A stretch of DNA of 64,000 nt, from the NCBI GenBank assembly GCA_016719485.1, contig JADJZB010000009.1, positions 124,001 through 188,000 on the forward strand, read 5' to 3'. The position numbers and the translations under genes were made by a program. The stretch's first letter is position 1. Every line of letters starts with the position of its first letter. A model generated the notes under the pieces. That model worked only from the letters and a program-made list of their open reading frames with translations. It was not told the origin of the DNA and searched no databases. Source of the stretch: Holophagales bacterium. Its GTDB lineage: Bacteria; Acidobacteriota; Thermoanaerobaculia; UBA5066. Below are positions 45,230 through 54,161 of the stretch, piece by piece.

Positions 45230-47031
45230 GCCGGGGGCTCCTCCTCGGACGGGGCCGAGAGGACGCGATTCTTCCCGGTCGTCTTCGCCTCGTAGAGCGC
45301 GGCATCGGCCCGGCGAACGACCTCGTCGGGTTTCGGCGAGGCCGGGCGAACGGCCGTCGCGACGCCGAGGCTGATCGTGACCTGGAGCCGGACGCTCTCG
45401 ACCGCCGCTCTTGCCGCTTCCGCCGCTGCCGACGGAAAGCGCGGGACGTCGTAGAAGGCGTCGGCCTCGACGGAGTGACGGATCCGCTCGGCGACGATCG
45501 CGGCACCCTCGGCGTCGGTGTCGGGGAGGATGGCGAGGAACTCCTCTCCTCCCCACCGGCCGACGAGGTCGCACGAGCGGAGGGCGGCGCGCAGGACGAG
45601 CGACGTCCGGCGGAGCATCTCGTCTCCGGTGTGGTGGCCGTGGTTGTCGTTGAAGACGGAGAAGTCGTCGATGTCGATCATGACGACCGACAGGGGAGGA
45701 GCCGGCTGGGTCTCGGTGGCCTCGCCCCGCGCGAGCGCGAAGGCCCCCGAGCGGCGACGCAACCGTTCCCACTCGCGCGCGAGGGCCTCCTCGGTGGCGC
45801 GCCGGTTCGGGAGGCCGGTGAGGTAGTCGGTGCGCGCGGAGGTGACGAGCGTCGTCACGTCGTGGAAGACGACGAGCTGAAGCAGACCCTCCGGCAGGTC
45901 GACGGCACGGATGGCCATCTGCACTTCCCGCCGCTGGCCGTCCGGGAGGGCCAGCGCCGTCTCGAACGCCTCGGGCGACGGTGAGGCGAGAAGCCGGGCC
46001 AGGCGGGGCCGCTCGGAGGGGGGGACGACCTCGAGGAGGAGGCGGCGGCCGGCCAGCTCCTCCCGCGTCGTCCCCACGAAGCGGGCCGCCGCGTCATTGG
46101 CGTGGACCACGAAGCCGTCACGAAGCGTCACGAGCGCCTGCCCGGCGTCGGACAGCGCGTCCATGAGCGCGGTCTTCTCGAGGAGCTCGGACCGCCGCCG
46201 CGCCTCGTCCCGGCCGCGCTGGAGCGCCTGCCCCACCGGGGGGGCGAGCGTCCCGAGGAGCTCGGCGTCGGCCTCGTCGTGCTCGGCACCCCCCGACGCC
46301 CACACGACGAGGACGCCGAGGTCGTCGCCGAGGGGCGCCCCGAGCCACGACGTCCCGGGGATTCCCGCGGACGCGAGGTGGCCGGCCGCATACGCCTCCC
46401 CCCAGGCCGACGGCCCGAGGCAGACCGGCCTCCCGATGGCCAGGACACGTCCGGCAACGGCCCAGATCGCCTGTCTCACGTCGTCCCCGAGCGACTCGGG
46501 TGCCGAGTAGAGGAGATCGACACGCGCGGTCCCGGGGTCCGGCCCGACGACGGCGAAGCACTGTGCGGGGAGGAGCCGGGCGAAGAGCGCGTGGGCCACC
46601 GGGAACAGCTTCTCCGGGACCGGAGACTCCCGGACGGCCCGCAGGAGCGCCAGGATGCAGTCATGAAGGGCGGCGGCCCTGCGCTCGGCCGTGACCTCCC
46701 TCGCGACGATCGCGAGGCCTCCCGTCACCGGGGTGACGGACAGGTCGGCGAGGAAGATCGACCCGTCGAGCCGGCGGTGCCGCACACACCCCCGAAATCC
46801 GCTGGCGAGGGGCTCGGGGAGCGGCGAGGGGGCACCCGGGCGGGCGACGACGAGGTCACGGAGACGGACGTCCTGAAACGCACCCGCGGGGATGCCGTGC
46901 AGGTCGTGGAAGGTGGCGTTCGCCCAGGTGATGCGTCCCGAGGTGTCGGTGATGGCGAGAGCGGCGTCGACCGTGGCGAAGGCGCGCGCGAGGATCTCTC
47001 CCTGGGCGCTGAACCCGTTCGCAACAGACAT
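45226..47031 (-). CDS. Diguanylate cyclase with PAS and GAF sensor domains
   Basis: 601 residues without membrane segment. PAS at about 15-115 (ALAITDTSGRITWANATF), a GAF-like region at about 125-270 (AVVGPDPGTARVDLLY, GTSWLGAPLGDDLGVLVVWASG), a second PAS at about 285-390 (GFVVHANDAAARFVG), GGDEF at about 400-590 with DYLTGLPNRRA, DIDDFSVFNDNHGH and active site GRWGGEEF. It makes c-di-GMP; the RxxD inhibitory site is not evident. Its stop overlaps the start of the beta-lactamase/amidase lipoprotein, so murein-enzyme expression may be tied to the same transcript. Confidence 0.9.
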   Translation of the reverse strand: MSVANGFSAQGEILARAFATVDAALAITDTSGRITWANATFHDLHGIPAGAFQDVRLRDLVVARPGAPSPLPEPLASGFRGCVRHRRLDGSIFLADLSVTPVTGGLAIVAREVTAERRAAALHDCILALLRAVRESPVPEKLFPVAHALFARLLPAQCFAVVGPDPGTARVDLLYSAPESLGDDVRQAIWAVAGRVLAIGRPVCLGPSAWGEAYAAGHLASAGIPGTSWLGAPLGDDLGVLVVWASGGAEHDEADAELLGTLAPPVGQALQRGRDEARRRSELLEKTALMDALSDAGQALVTLRDGFVVHANDAAARFVGTTREELAGRRLLLEVVPPSERPRLARLLASPSPEAFETALALPDGQRREVQMAIRAVDLPEGLLQLVVFHDVTTLVTSARTDYLTGLPNRRATEEALAREWERLRRRSGAFALARGEATETQPAPPLSVVMIDIDDFSVFNDNHGHHTGDEMLRRTSLVLRAALRSCDLVGRWGGEEFLAILPDTDAEGAAIVAERIRHSVEADAFYDVPRFPSAAAEAARAAVESVRLQVTISLGVATAVRPASPKPDEVVRRADAALYEAKTTGKNRVLSAPSEEEPPA

Positions 47032-47083
47032 ACGTCGAAAGGATAAGGCGTCGGCCTCCCGAACGGTTTACTAGAATCGGGTC

Positions 47084-48220
47084 CTGGCCCCCTCCGGAGC
47101 ACTCGCCCCGCCGACCGCCGGCCGTCTCGCAGCCCTCGACCTCTTCCGGGGGGCGACGGTCGCCGCCATGCTCTTCGTCAACAACCCGGGGAGCTGGGCC
47201 TTCGTCCTCCCGCCGTTCGGCCACGCCCAGTGGCACGGTTGCACGCCGACCGACCTCGTCTTTCCCTTCTTCCTCTTCATCGTCGGGACGGCCTCGGTCC
47301 TCTCTCTCGGCAAGCGGTCCGCACAGGGGGCCGCCCGCACCCAGCTCGCGCGGCATGCCCTCCGCCGGGGAGCGACGATCGTCCTCGTCGGCTGGGCGCT
47401 CGCCGCCTTCCCCTTCACGCTCCACCGGCTCCTCCACCTCAGGATCCCGGGCGTCCTGCCGCGCATCGGCCTCGTCTACGCTCTCGGAGCGCTCCTCCTC
47501 CTCGCCGCTCCCGTGCGGCGGAAGACGGCCTTTCTCGCGGTCGCCACCGCGCTCCTCCTCGCCCTCCACACGGCGCTCCTCTTCCTCCCCGGCTACGACC
47601 TGACCCTCGAGGGGAACCTGCAGACGGCCGTCGATCTCGCGCTCCTGAAGGGACACCTCTGGAAGCCGGCGTGGGACCCGGAGGGAATCCTCTCGACCCT
47701 CACCGCGCTCGCCACGATGCTGACGGGAGCGCTCGCGGGACTCCTCCTCACGTCGAAGGCGCCGCTGAAGACGCGCCTCGTGGCCCTCGGCCTCGCGGGT
47801 GCGGCCGGCGTCGTCGGCGGTCTCGCCTGGCAAGCGTTCGGCCTTCCACTCAACAAGGGGCTCTGGACCGGCTCCTACGTCCTCTTCTCGTCGGGTGCGG
47901 CCTGCCTCTCGCTGCTCGCCGCCCTCGTCGTGGTCGACCTCCTCGGCGTGAAGCGCCCCTTCGCCCCGCTCTTCACGTTCGGGACGAACCCGCTCCTCGC
48001 GTTCGTCCTCTCCGGCCTCCTCGCCAAGCTCCTCGGCCTCGTGAAGGTGACGGTCGCTGACGGGAACGCGGCGTCCCTTCACAAGCTCCTCTTCGACGGG
48101 GTCTTCTCGCGGGCGGGGGAGCCGTACCTCGCCTCGCACCTGCAGGCGCTGGCGATCCTCGCCGTCTGTTGGGCCGTCCTCAGGTACTGCGAGAAGAGGG
48201 GGTGGTACTGGAAGGTCTGA
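47084..48220 (+). CDS. NagX/HGSNAT-type membrane acyltransferase family protein
   Basis: About 378 residues. The family starts with RLxxLDxFRGxTVAxMxxVNNPG; here RLAALDLFRGATVAAMLFVNNPG spans the first ATG (47168), so translation must begin earlier. An in-frame TAG at 47072 leaves only CTG 47084 as start unless a base is wrong. Eight or more hydrophobic helices follow (LVFPFFLFIVGTASVL; TALLLALHTALLFL; LLAALVVVDLLGV; LLAFVLSGLLAKLLGL) with conserved HAQWHGCTPTDL and RIPGVLPRIGL. NagX is linked to GlcNAc use; HGSNAT acetylates glucosamine across membranes. Position beside nagA and murQ fits amino-sugar handling. Confidence 0.82.
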   Translation: MAPSGALAPPTAGRLAALDLFRGATVAAMLFVNNPGSWAFVLPPFGHAQWHGCTPTDLVFPFFLFIVGTASVLSLGKRSAQGAARTQLARHALRRGATIVLVGWALAAFPFTLHRLLHLRIPGVLPRIGLVYALGALLLLAAPVRRKTAFLAVATALLLALHTALLFLPGYDLTLEGNLQTAVDLALLKGHLWKPAWDPEGILSTLTALATMLTGALAGLLLTSKAPLKTRLVALGLAGAAGVVGGLAWQAFGLPLNKGLWTGSYVLFSSGAACLSLLAALVVVDLLGVKRPFAPLFTFGTNPLLAFVLSGLLAKLLGLVKVTVADGNAASLHKLLFDGVFSRAGEPYLASHLQALAILAVCWAVLRYCEKRGWYWKV

Positions 48221-48238
48221 CGGGCCGGAGCGGTCCGA

Positions 48239-49165
48239 TCAGCCGGAGGCGAGAAGCCGACGCGGGGTCTCGCTAGCCGCGTGGCGCGCCTCCTCCAGTG
48301 TCGCGACACCGGAGGCGGCCAGCCGCGCGACGCAGTCGGGCAGGAGCGCGGCGCTCCCGGCGAGGTTCCCTGAGGCGTTTCGGACAGCGCCGTCGGTGAC
48401 GGTGAGCGTCTCTCCCCAGACCAGGTGATCCCCGTCGGGGAGCCCCGCGCAGGGGGCGGCGTCGCTGATGAGGACGAAGCCCCCGGGCCCCTTGCAGCGC
48501 CTCACGAGGGCGAGCATCTGGGGGGAAAGGTGGTGGAGGTCGGCGATGACGTCGACCGTCACCTCGTCGTGGAGGAGGCCCCAGCCGATCGGTCCGGCGT
48601 CGCGGTGGTGGAGAGGCTTCATCGCGTTGCCGAAGTGGGTCATGTGCCGCGCGCCGCGCCGGAGCGCCCCGTCGAGCGTCGGGACGTCCGCCTCCGTGTG
48701 CCCGAGCGAGACGAGAAATCCGCGCTTCACGAATGCGGAAACGAGATCGAGCCCGCCCGGGATCTCGGGCGCCATCGTGACGATCGAGCGTCCGGGGAGG
48801 TCGCCGACGGCCTCGAAGAACGCGCCGACCCGGCGCGCGTCGCTTCCGTCGAGGAGCGCGTCGCGGTGCAACGCGCCCGACCGGTTCGGGGAGACGAACG
48901 GTCCCTCGAGGTGGATGCCGAGCGGCATCGCGCCGCGTCCGTCGCCCGGGCGGCGCGAGCGGACCCAGGCCGAGAGGCGCGAGAGGAGCGGCGCCAGGGC
49001 GTCGAGCGGGACCGGGACGAGCGTCGGGACGAACCCTGCGACGCCGCGTTCCTCGAGGCCGAGTGCGAGGCGGTCGAGACCGGCTTCGTCCGCCGTCAGG
49101 ACGTCGACGCCGAAGGCACCGTGGAGGTGAAGGTCGATCAGGCCGTTCGCCGCGGTCAACCCCAC
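48239..49165 (-). CDS. nagA: N-acetylglucosamine-6-phosphate deacetylase, catalytic domain only
   Basis: 308 residues, GTG 49165, overlapping murQ by 10 bp. Catalytic-domain motifs: LIDLHLHGAFG (HxH), IHLEGPFVS (metal Glu), LVSLGHTEAD (His), MTHFGNAMKPLHHRD (His), VLISDAAPCAG (catalytic Asp). It removes acetyl from GlcNAc-6-P to give GlcN-6-P. The normal enzyme is about 380 residues; the N-terminal beta-sandwich before the HxH is missing, since the reading starts only 9 codons ahead. A short form or an upstream frame error are both possible. Last gene of the kinase-murQ-nagA operon. Confidence 0.88.
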   Translation of the reverse strand: MGLTAANGLIDLHLHGAFGVDVLTADEAGLDRLALGLEERGVAGFVPTLVPVPLDALAPLLSRLSAWVRSRRPGDGRGAMPLGIHLEGPFVSPNRSGALHRDALLDGSDARRVGAFFEAVGDLPGRSIVTMAPEIPGGLDLVSAFVKRGFLVSLGHTEADVPTLDGALRRGARHMTHFGNAMKPLHHRDAGPIGWGLLHDEVTVDVIADLHHLSPQMLALVRRCKGPGGFVLISDAAPCAGLPDGDHLVWGETLTVTDGAVRNASGNLAGSAALLPDCVARLAASGVATLEEARHAASETPRRLLASG

Positions 49166-50007
49166 GTCGGCTCCTCGTCGAGCGCCCGCGCCACGTTCCC
49201 GCTCAGCGCCGCGATCCACTCCCCCGCCTTCTCCACCGGCACGCCCCACCTGCCGGAGACGAGCGCGACGGGCAGCTCCCAGCCGGCACTCTCGAGGAGC
49301 CGTGCGGCGGGCTCTGGAGGAAGCGCCAGCACGCGCCCGACGATGTCGATCGCGCGCCGTTTCAGCTTCACGTTCGTCGGGCGCATCGCGATCATCTCCC
49401 CGCGGTAGACGAGACCGCGCCGCGCCATGACGGCGGTCGAGAGCATGTTGAGGACGAGCTTCTGCGCCGTCCCCGCCTTCATCCGCGAGGAGCCGCGGAG
49501 GACCTCGGGGCCGGTCTCGACGAGGATCGCCAGGTCGGCGATCGCGGCGAGGCGTGAGTGGGGCGCGCCGACGAGGGCGACCGTCAGGGCGCCGAGCCCC
49601 TTCCCCCACCGGAGAGCTCCGGCAACCCAGGGCGTCGCGCCGCTCGCGGCGATGCCGAGGACCACGTCGCGCGAGGTCACGCCGGCGAGCCTGACGTCCT
49701 CGGCCCCCTGCGCCTCGTCGTCCTCGGCTCCCTCCACGGCGTTCACGAGGGCCTCGCTCCCGCCCGCGATGAGGCCCGTCACGAGGCGCGGCGCGACGCC
49801 GAACGTGGGGGGCAGCTCCGACGCGTCGAGGACGCCGAGCCGCCCGCTCGTGCCCGCCCCGGCGTTGATCCACTTCCCGCCGGCGTCGAGGCGCGCGGCG
49901 ATGGCCTCGGCGGCGTGCGCGACCTCCGGGAGGACGCGTCCGACGGCCCGGACGGCCTCCAGGTCGGCCTCGTGGATCGCCGTGACGTACGCCAGCGTGT
50001 CGATCAC
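49156..50007 (-). CDS. murQ: N-acetylmuramic acid 6-phosphate etherase MurQ
   Basis: 283 residues, GTG 50007 overlapping the kinase stop (GTGA). SIS-domain protein with the MurQ signature NAGAGTSGRLGVLDASELPPTFG near residue 50, AGGSEALVNAVEGAEDD, GIAASGATPWVAGAL and the second signature SSRMKAGTAQKLVLNMLST. It splits the D-lactyl ether of MurNAc-6-P to GlcNAc-6-P, the substrate of the next gene product (nagA). Length and motifs are normal. Confidence 0.95.
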   Translation of the reverse strand: MIDTLAYVTAIHEADLEAVRAVGRVLPEVAHAAEAIAARLDAGGKWINAGAGTSGRLGVLDASELPPTFGVAPRLVTGLIAGGSEALVNAVEGAEDDEAQGAEDVRLAGVTSRDVVLGIAASGATPWVAGALRWGKGLGALTVALVGAPHSRLAAIADLAILVETGPEVLRGSSRMKAGTAQKLVLNMLSTAVMARRGLVYRGEMIAMRPTNVKLKRRAIDIVGRVLALPPEPAARLLESAGWELPVALVSGRWGVPVEKAGEWIAALSGNVARALDEEPTWG

Positions 50008-50939
50008 CGCGCCCCCTCGGCGAGGGCGAGGCGGATGGCGCCGATCTCGGGGATGTGGGCGGGCGGGCCCAGCCGGGCGCGGGGCGCGCCGGCGAGGAGC
50101 CCTGCGCGCAGCGGCGCCAGGACGAGCTCGCCCGCGGCGAAGACGCCGCCGACCGTGGCCACCGTGACGGGGTCGCCGGCGATGCCGAGCTTGCGAAGCA
50201 CGGTGAGCGCCGTGAGCGCCAGCTCGCTGCCGGCCCAGCGGAGGATCTCGAGCGCCGCGTCGTCGCCGTCCCGCGCCGCGTCGAGAACGATCGGGAAGTA
50301 GGCTGCCGTGTCGGTCGGCCCCGCGCCGGGGCGGAACAGCTTCTGGACCATCTCGACGGCCGAGCGGGTCCCCTCCGAGGAGTGGAGGGCCTCCCGCATC
50401 TTCGTCCGGGGCCCCCGGCCGTCCACGTCGCGCGCCACGGCGGCGAGGCCGCGCCGGGCGATCTCGGAAGCCGAGCCCTCGTCGCCGATGAGGGCTCCCC
50501 AGCCCCCCGCGCGCTCCTCGAGGCCGTGGGCGTTCCGGCCGAAGCAGATCGCGCCGGTCCCGGCGATCAGGACGGCGCCCGAATCGGCCACGGGGTCGGC
50601 GAGGGCGCCCGCGAGCGCGATCCTCGCGTCGGTCGTGATCCGTACGCGCCCGGTTCCGTAGACCGCCTCCAGCGCGACGACGAGCCGGCCCTTCATGGCC
50701 GAAGCCTCGACGCCCGCCAGGCCGCAGGAGATGACGGCGACGTCGGAGCGGGAGGCGCCGGCCGCCTCGAGGGCGTCGTCGATGGCCTCCGTGACCGACT
50801 GGACGAGACGGGGAACGGGGACGGTGGTGGCGTTCGCGGGGCCGGAGGCGCCGCGGCCGAGGGCGAGCAGGTCGGATGCCGTGACGAGGGCCCGCGTCCG
50901 CGTGCCCCCGCCGTCGACGCCAACGTAGAGGTCGGGCAT
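50004..50939 (-). CDS. BadF/BadG-type ATPase, probable amino-sugar kinase (NagK type)
   Basis: 311 residues. Actin/hexokinase-fold motifs: YVGVDGGGTRTRALV (phosphate 1), VAVISCGLAGVEA, VLIAGTGAICFGRN (phosphate 2), GGWGALIGDEGSAS, VATVGGVFAAGELVLAPL (adenosine). Family members phosphorylate GlcNAc or glucosamine. First gene of the operon with murQ and nagA; together they could turn GlcNAc and MurNAc into GlcN-6-P. MurNAc phosphorylation itself (AnmK or MurP in other bacteria) is not represented here, so the kinase may cover both sugars. Confidence 0.85.
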   Translation of the reverse strand: MPDLYVGVDGGGTRTRALVTASDLLALGRGASGPANATTVPVPRLVQSVTEAIDDALEAAGASRSDVAVISCGLAGVEASAMKGRLVVALEAVYGTGRVRITTDARIALAGALADPVADSGAVLIAGTGAICFGRNAHGLEERAGGWGALIGDEGSASEIARRGLAAVARDVDGRGPRTKMREALHSSEGTRSAVEMVQKLFRPGAGPTDTAAYFPIVLDAARDGDDAALEILRWAGSELALTALTVLRKLGIAGDPVTVATVGGVFAAGELVLAPLRAGLLAGAPRARLGPPAHIPEIGAIRLALAEGAR

Positions 50940-51009
50940 GGGGGAATCGTACCGCCGGAAAGAGCGCCGGACCGCCGCCGTCCGCGCGCGGACCCGGGGA
51001 AAGAGAAAG

Positions 51010-51035
51010 GGCCCGCGGATCGCTCCGCGGGCCCC
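51010..51035 (-). terminator. Rho-independent terminator of the TonB receptor gene
   Basis: 11-bp perfect stem (gggcccgcgga / tccgcgggccc) with a 4-nt loop. On the minus strand it is followed by TTTCTCTTTCC. It lies 23 bp past the receptor stop. Confidence 0.75.
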
Positions 51036-51057
51036 GAAAGTTGGTGGCGAGTGCCGG

Positions 51058-53982
51058 CTAGAACTCGAGCTTGAGGGCGAACTGGAACCGGCGCGGGTCG
51101 TAGAAGGTCTGATACGTCCCGGGGTTGGCCGTGTGGACGTTGTCCTGGACGTTGTACCCCGTCTGGTTGTCGAAGATGTTGAAGACGTCGACGCGGGCCT
51201 CGATCCGGAAGGTGTCGCCGATCGGGAAGGCGTGCGTGAAGTTCAGGTCGAGCTGGTAGTGATCGTCGGTCGTGCGCGAGCCGGCCGGCTCCGCGTAGCG
51301 GTTGGAGTCGCTCGTGCTCGTCGTCTGCGAGATGTACGGCTCGTAGCTGTGGTACTCCCACGGCTGGCCCGACTGGTAGATGGCGTACGCGCCGACGGAG
51401 CTCTTCCAGGGAAGGGTGTAGGAGCCGTAGACCTTGAACTGGTGCCGGCGGTCGCCGCGGAGGTCGCCGTACTTGAAGTTCCAGAGCTGGCGGCCGGCGC
51501 CGTCGCCGATGTTCGACGAGCCGATGAAGATGTTGCTGTCGTTTCCCGTGCCGCTGCCGGCGCTGTTGTCCTGGTCGAAGTTGCCGTAGTAGTGGCTCCA
51601 GACGTACGAGCCGCGGACGTAGGCGTTGCGGCCGCGCCACTCGGCCTCGAGGCCCGCTTCGTAGTACTTCGTGAAGGCGCCGTCGAGGGCGGCGATGACG
51701 TACGACGACCCGCCGATCTCATTGCGGATCGCGGCCAGGTTCGGGATGTAGAGCTCCCGCGGAATCCCTTCCGGCGGGTTGTAGAGGAGGCGGGCGTCGT
51801 TGTTGGTGTCTTCCCAGAAGTTGTCGGACTTGCGGTAGCGGCCGTGTATGCGGCCGTTCCAGCCGCCGCCGAGGTCCTTGGTCGTGCCGATCATGTACTC
51901 GTCGGTCTTGCGCGGGTCGAGGCCGTCCACGAAAATCTTGCCCGATGAGCCGGCCTCGGGGGTGGAGCCGATGAACTTGCCGTCGGCGTCGAAGTAGGCG
52001 TTGACCGTCACCGCCGAGTTGCGCGCCCACGACGCGGCGCGCGGCAGCGAGCCCGCCGTCGGGACGTAGCGGGCGAAGTTCCCGTAGACGGTGTTCGCTC
52101 CGCTGTACGCCCAGACGATGCCGAGCCTCGGCTGGAGCGCGTCCCCGAAGCCGATCTCGTGCATCTGGTACTTGTTCCCCTGGGCGACCTCGAACCCCGA
52201 GACGGTGCCGTCCTTCTCCCGGAGGCCCTGTCCGTAGAGCAGGTCGTTGCTCATCAGGAGGCCGACGTTGACGGTGACGTTGGACCACCGGATCGAGTCG
52301 TTCAGCTCGATGTTGTGCGACACGTACTGGGAGTTGATGGTGGGGACGTCGAGGATGCCCTGCTGCTGCACCTGCGCCTGGTAGTAGACCGGCCTCCCGG
52401 CGCAGGCCGTGGCGGCCGTCGGGCAGTTGATGCGGCCGCCGGGCACGGTGACGAGCCCCCAGGCGTTGGAGGTCCGGTAGAGGTCCTCCTGGTCCTTGGA
52501 GTACTGGTAGCCGACGTGCACGTTGTGTGTCACCTTCTTGCCGAAGGAGACGTCGTAGCCGAGCTGGAAGCTCTGGCGGTAGAAGTCGTCGTTGTCGTAC
52601 TGCGACCCGCCGCCCACGCGGCCACCGCCCTTGCTGACTCCGTCCTGGACGTACCCGTACCGGTTGATGATGGGGGCGATGAAGGCGTTGTAGGCCGTCT
52701 GGCCGGTCACCGGCACGGGGATGGTCACGAGCCCCATCCTGTCGAGCGCCATGGGGTCGATGTTGACGCTGCCGTCGAGCGACGGCGCGAGGGAGAGCGC
52801 GGTGTCCGGTCTTCCCTGGTTCGGGTTCCGGAAGTCGGTGAACTTGGCCGTCGCGTAGCTGCGGTCGTTGATGATCCAGGAGCCCTCGAGGATCGCGATC
52901 TTCTGCTTCGCCTCGTAGCCGTTGCTGGTCGAGGCGGCATAGGCCTCGCCCGCCACGCTGTTCTTCTCCTCGCGGTCCGAGGTCCGGTACGAGCCGTTGA
53001 GGAGGATCGACGCGGCCGGCGCGTACGTGAGCTTTCCGAAGAACTCGTTTCGCGAGTTCTCGTAGTCGTCCGGGACGTCCCCGTAGAGATTGGCGCGGTT
53101 CTCGCGCGTGCTCTCCGGGCGGTAGTAGGACCCGTAGAAGAAGAGCCGGTCCTTGACGATCGGACCGCCGATGTTGGCGACCGCCCAGCTCTTGTCCTCG
53201 TCGAACACGGAGGCGCTGGTCGTCTCGCGCTTGGCGACCGTGCTCTCGGGCTGGATCTGGTAGGAGAGGCTGCCGTGGAAGGCGTTCGTCCCGGATCGGC
53301 TGACCGTGTTGATCGAGATGCCCGCGGAGCGGTTGAAGTCCGTCGCGTCGGCGCCCCCCTTCACGACCGCGACCTGCTCGATGTCGTGCGACGACGGCTC
53401 GGCCGAGAGCGTGCCGAAGAGGGGCAGGGTGACGTTCACGCCGTCGAAGGCGTAGGTGTTGTCCTGGCCGCTGCCTCCGGCGCTCGGTCCGCGCGTGCCA
53501 TCCTCGGTGTACTGGACGCCGGGGACGAGCTTCACGAGGTCGCGGTAGTCCTGGCCGACCGGCAGGGCCTTGATCACCGAGTCGGTCACCGCGGCCTTGA
53601 GCGCGGACGATTCGGTGTCGAGAAGGCTCGCCGTCGCCACGACCGTGACCTCACCCTTGAGCGATGCGAGAGCGAGGGACGCGTTGACGATCGTGTCCTG
53701 GCGCAGGACGACGTCGGCCGCGCGCTTCACGGTCCCCATGCCCGAAAGCGTGAACGTCACCTCGTACTTGCCGGGCGGCAGCAGCGGGAGGCGGAACTCG
53801 CCGTTGTTTCCCGAAACGGTGTTCCGGGGCTGCGGCAGCACGTTCGCGGTCGCCTGGATGGAGACCCCGGGCAGGGTCGACCCGTCGGCCATCGTGACCT
53901 TGCCGACGATGCTTCCGGTCTGCTGACCGAACGCTGGTGTCGCGATGAGAACCACCAGCAATGCCCTCAGGAGCCACTTCAT
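51058..53982 (-). CDS. TonB-dependent receptor with N-terminal carboxypeptidase-regulatory-like domain
   Basis: 974 residues, ATG 53982 with GGGAGGAGAG before it. Signal peptide (MKWLLRALLVVLIATPAFGQ), a CarboxypepD_reg-like domain (about 22-105: GSIVGKVTMADGSTLPGVSI ... LPPGKYEVTFTLSGM), a plug domain (about 110-240: LPVGQDYRDLVKLVPGVQY; DNTYAFDGVNVTLP; QVAVVKGGADATDFNRSAG) and a long 22-strand-type barrel ending RRFQFALKLEF with the terminal Phe typical of outer-membrane proteins. Resembles the Oar-like receptors abundant in Acidobacteriota. Ligand unknown; it stands alone with its own terminator. Confidence 0.92.
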   Translation of the reverse strand: MKWLLRALLVVLIATPAFGQQTGSIVGKVTMADGSTLPGVSIQATANVLPQPRNTVSGNNGEFRLPLLPPGKYEVTFTLSGMGTVKRAADVVLRQDTIVNASLALASLKGEVTVVATASLLDTESSALKAAVTDSVIKALPVGQDYRDLVKLVPGVQYTEDGTRGPSAGGSGQDNTYAFDGVNVTLPLFGTLSAEPSSHDIEQVAVVKGGADATDFNRSAGISINTVSRSGTNAFHGSLSYQIQPESTVAKRETTSASVFDEDKSWAVANIGGPIVKDRLFFYGSYYRPESTRENRANLYGDVPDDYENSRNEFFGKLTYAPAASILLNGSYRTSDREEKNSVAGEAYAASTSNGYEAKQKIAILEGSWIINDRSYATAKFTDFRNPNQGRPDTALSLAPSLDGSVNIDPMALDRMGLVTIPVPVTGQTAYNAFIAPIINRYGYVQDGVSKGGGRVGGGSQYDNDDFYRQSFQLGYDVSFGKKVTHNVHVGYQYSKDQEDLYRTSNAWGLVTVPGGRINCPTAATACAGRPVYYQAQVQQQGILDVPTINSQYVSHNIELNDSIRWSNVTVNVGLLMSNDLLYGQGLREKDGTVSGFEVAQGNKYQMHEIGFGDALQPRLGIVWAYSGANTVYGNFARYVPTAGSLPRAASWARNSAVTVNAYFDADGKFIGSTPEAGSSGKIFVDGLDPRKTDEYMIGTTKDLGGGWNGRIHGRYRKSDNFWEDTNNDARLLYNPPEGIPRELYIPNLAAIRNEIGGSSYVIAALDGAFTKYYEAGLEAEWRGRNAYVRGSYVWSHYYGNFDQDNSAGSGTGNDSNIFIGSSNIGDGAGRQLWNFKYGDLRGDRRHQFKVYGSYTLPWKSSVGAYAIYQSGQPWEYHSYEPYISQTTSTSDSNRYAEPAGSRTTDDHYQLDLNFTHAFPIGDTFRIEARVDVFNIFDNQTGYNVQDNVHTANPGTYQTFYDPRRFQFALKLEF

Positions 53983-54161
53983 GTCGTCTCTCCTCCCTCT
54001 CTAGCGGTCGCGCCGATGGGCGCGAAACAGATCGAACCGAGAAAACGGACGGGAAATAGAGACGAAGTCTAGCACCGGGAATTCGTCTCTTTACGGGCCG
54101 ACGAAGGCGTTTCCGAAAGCCTGGAGCCCCGCGACGGCGTCGGGCGCCGCGCGGGTGGGTT

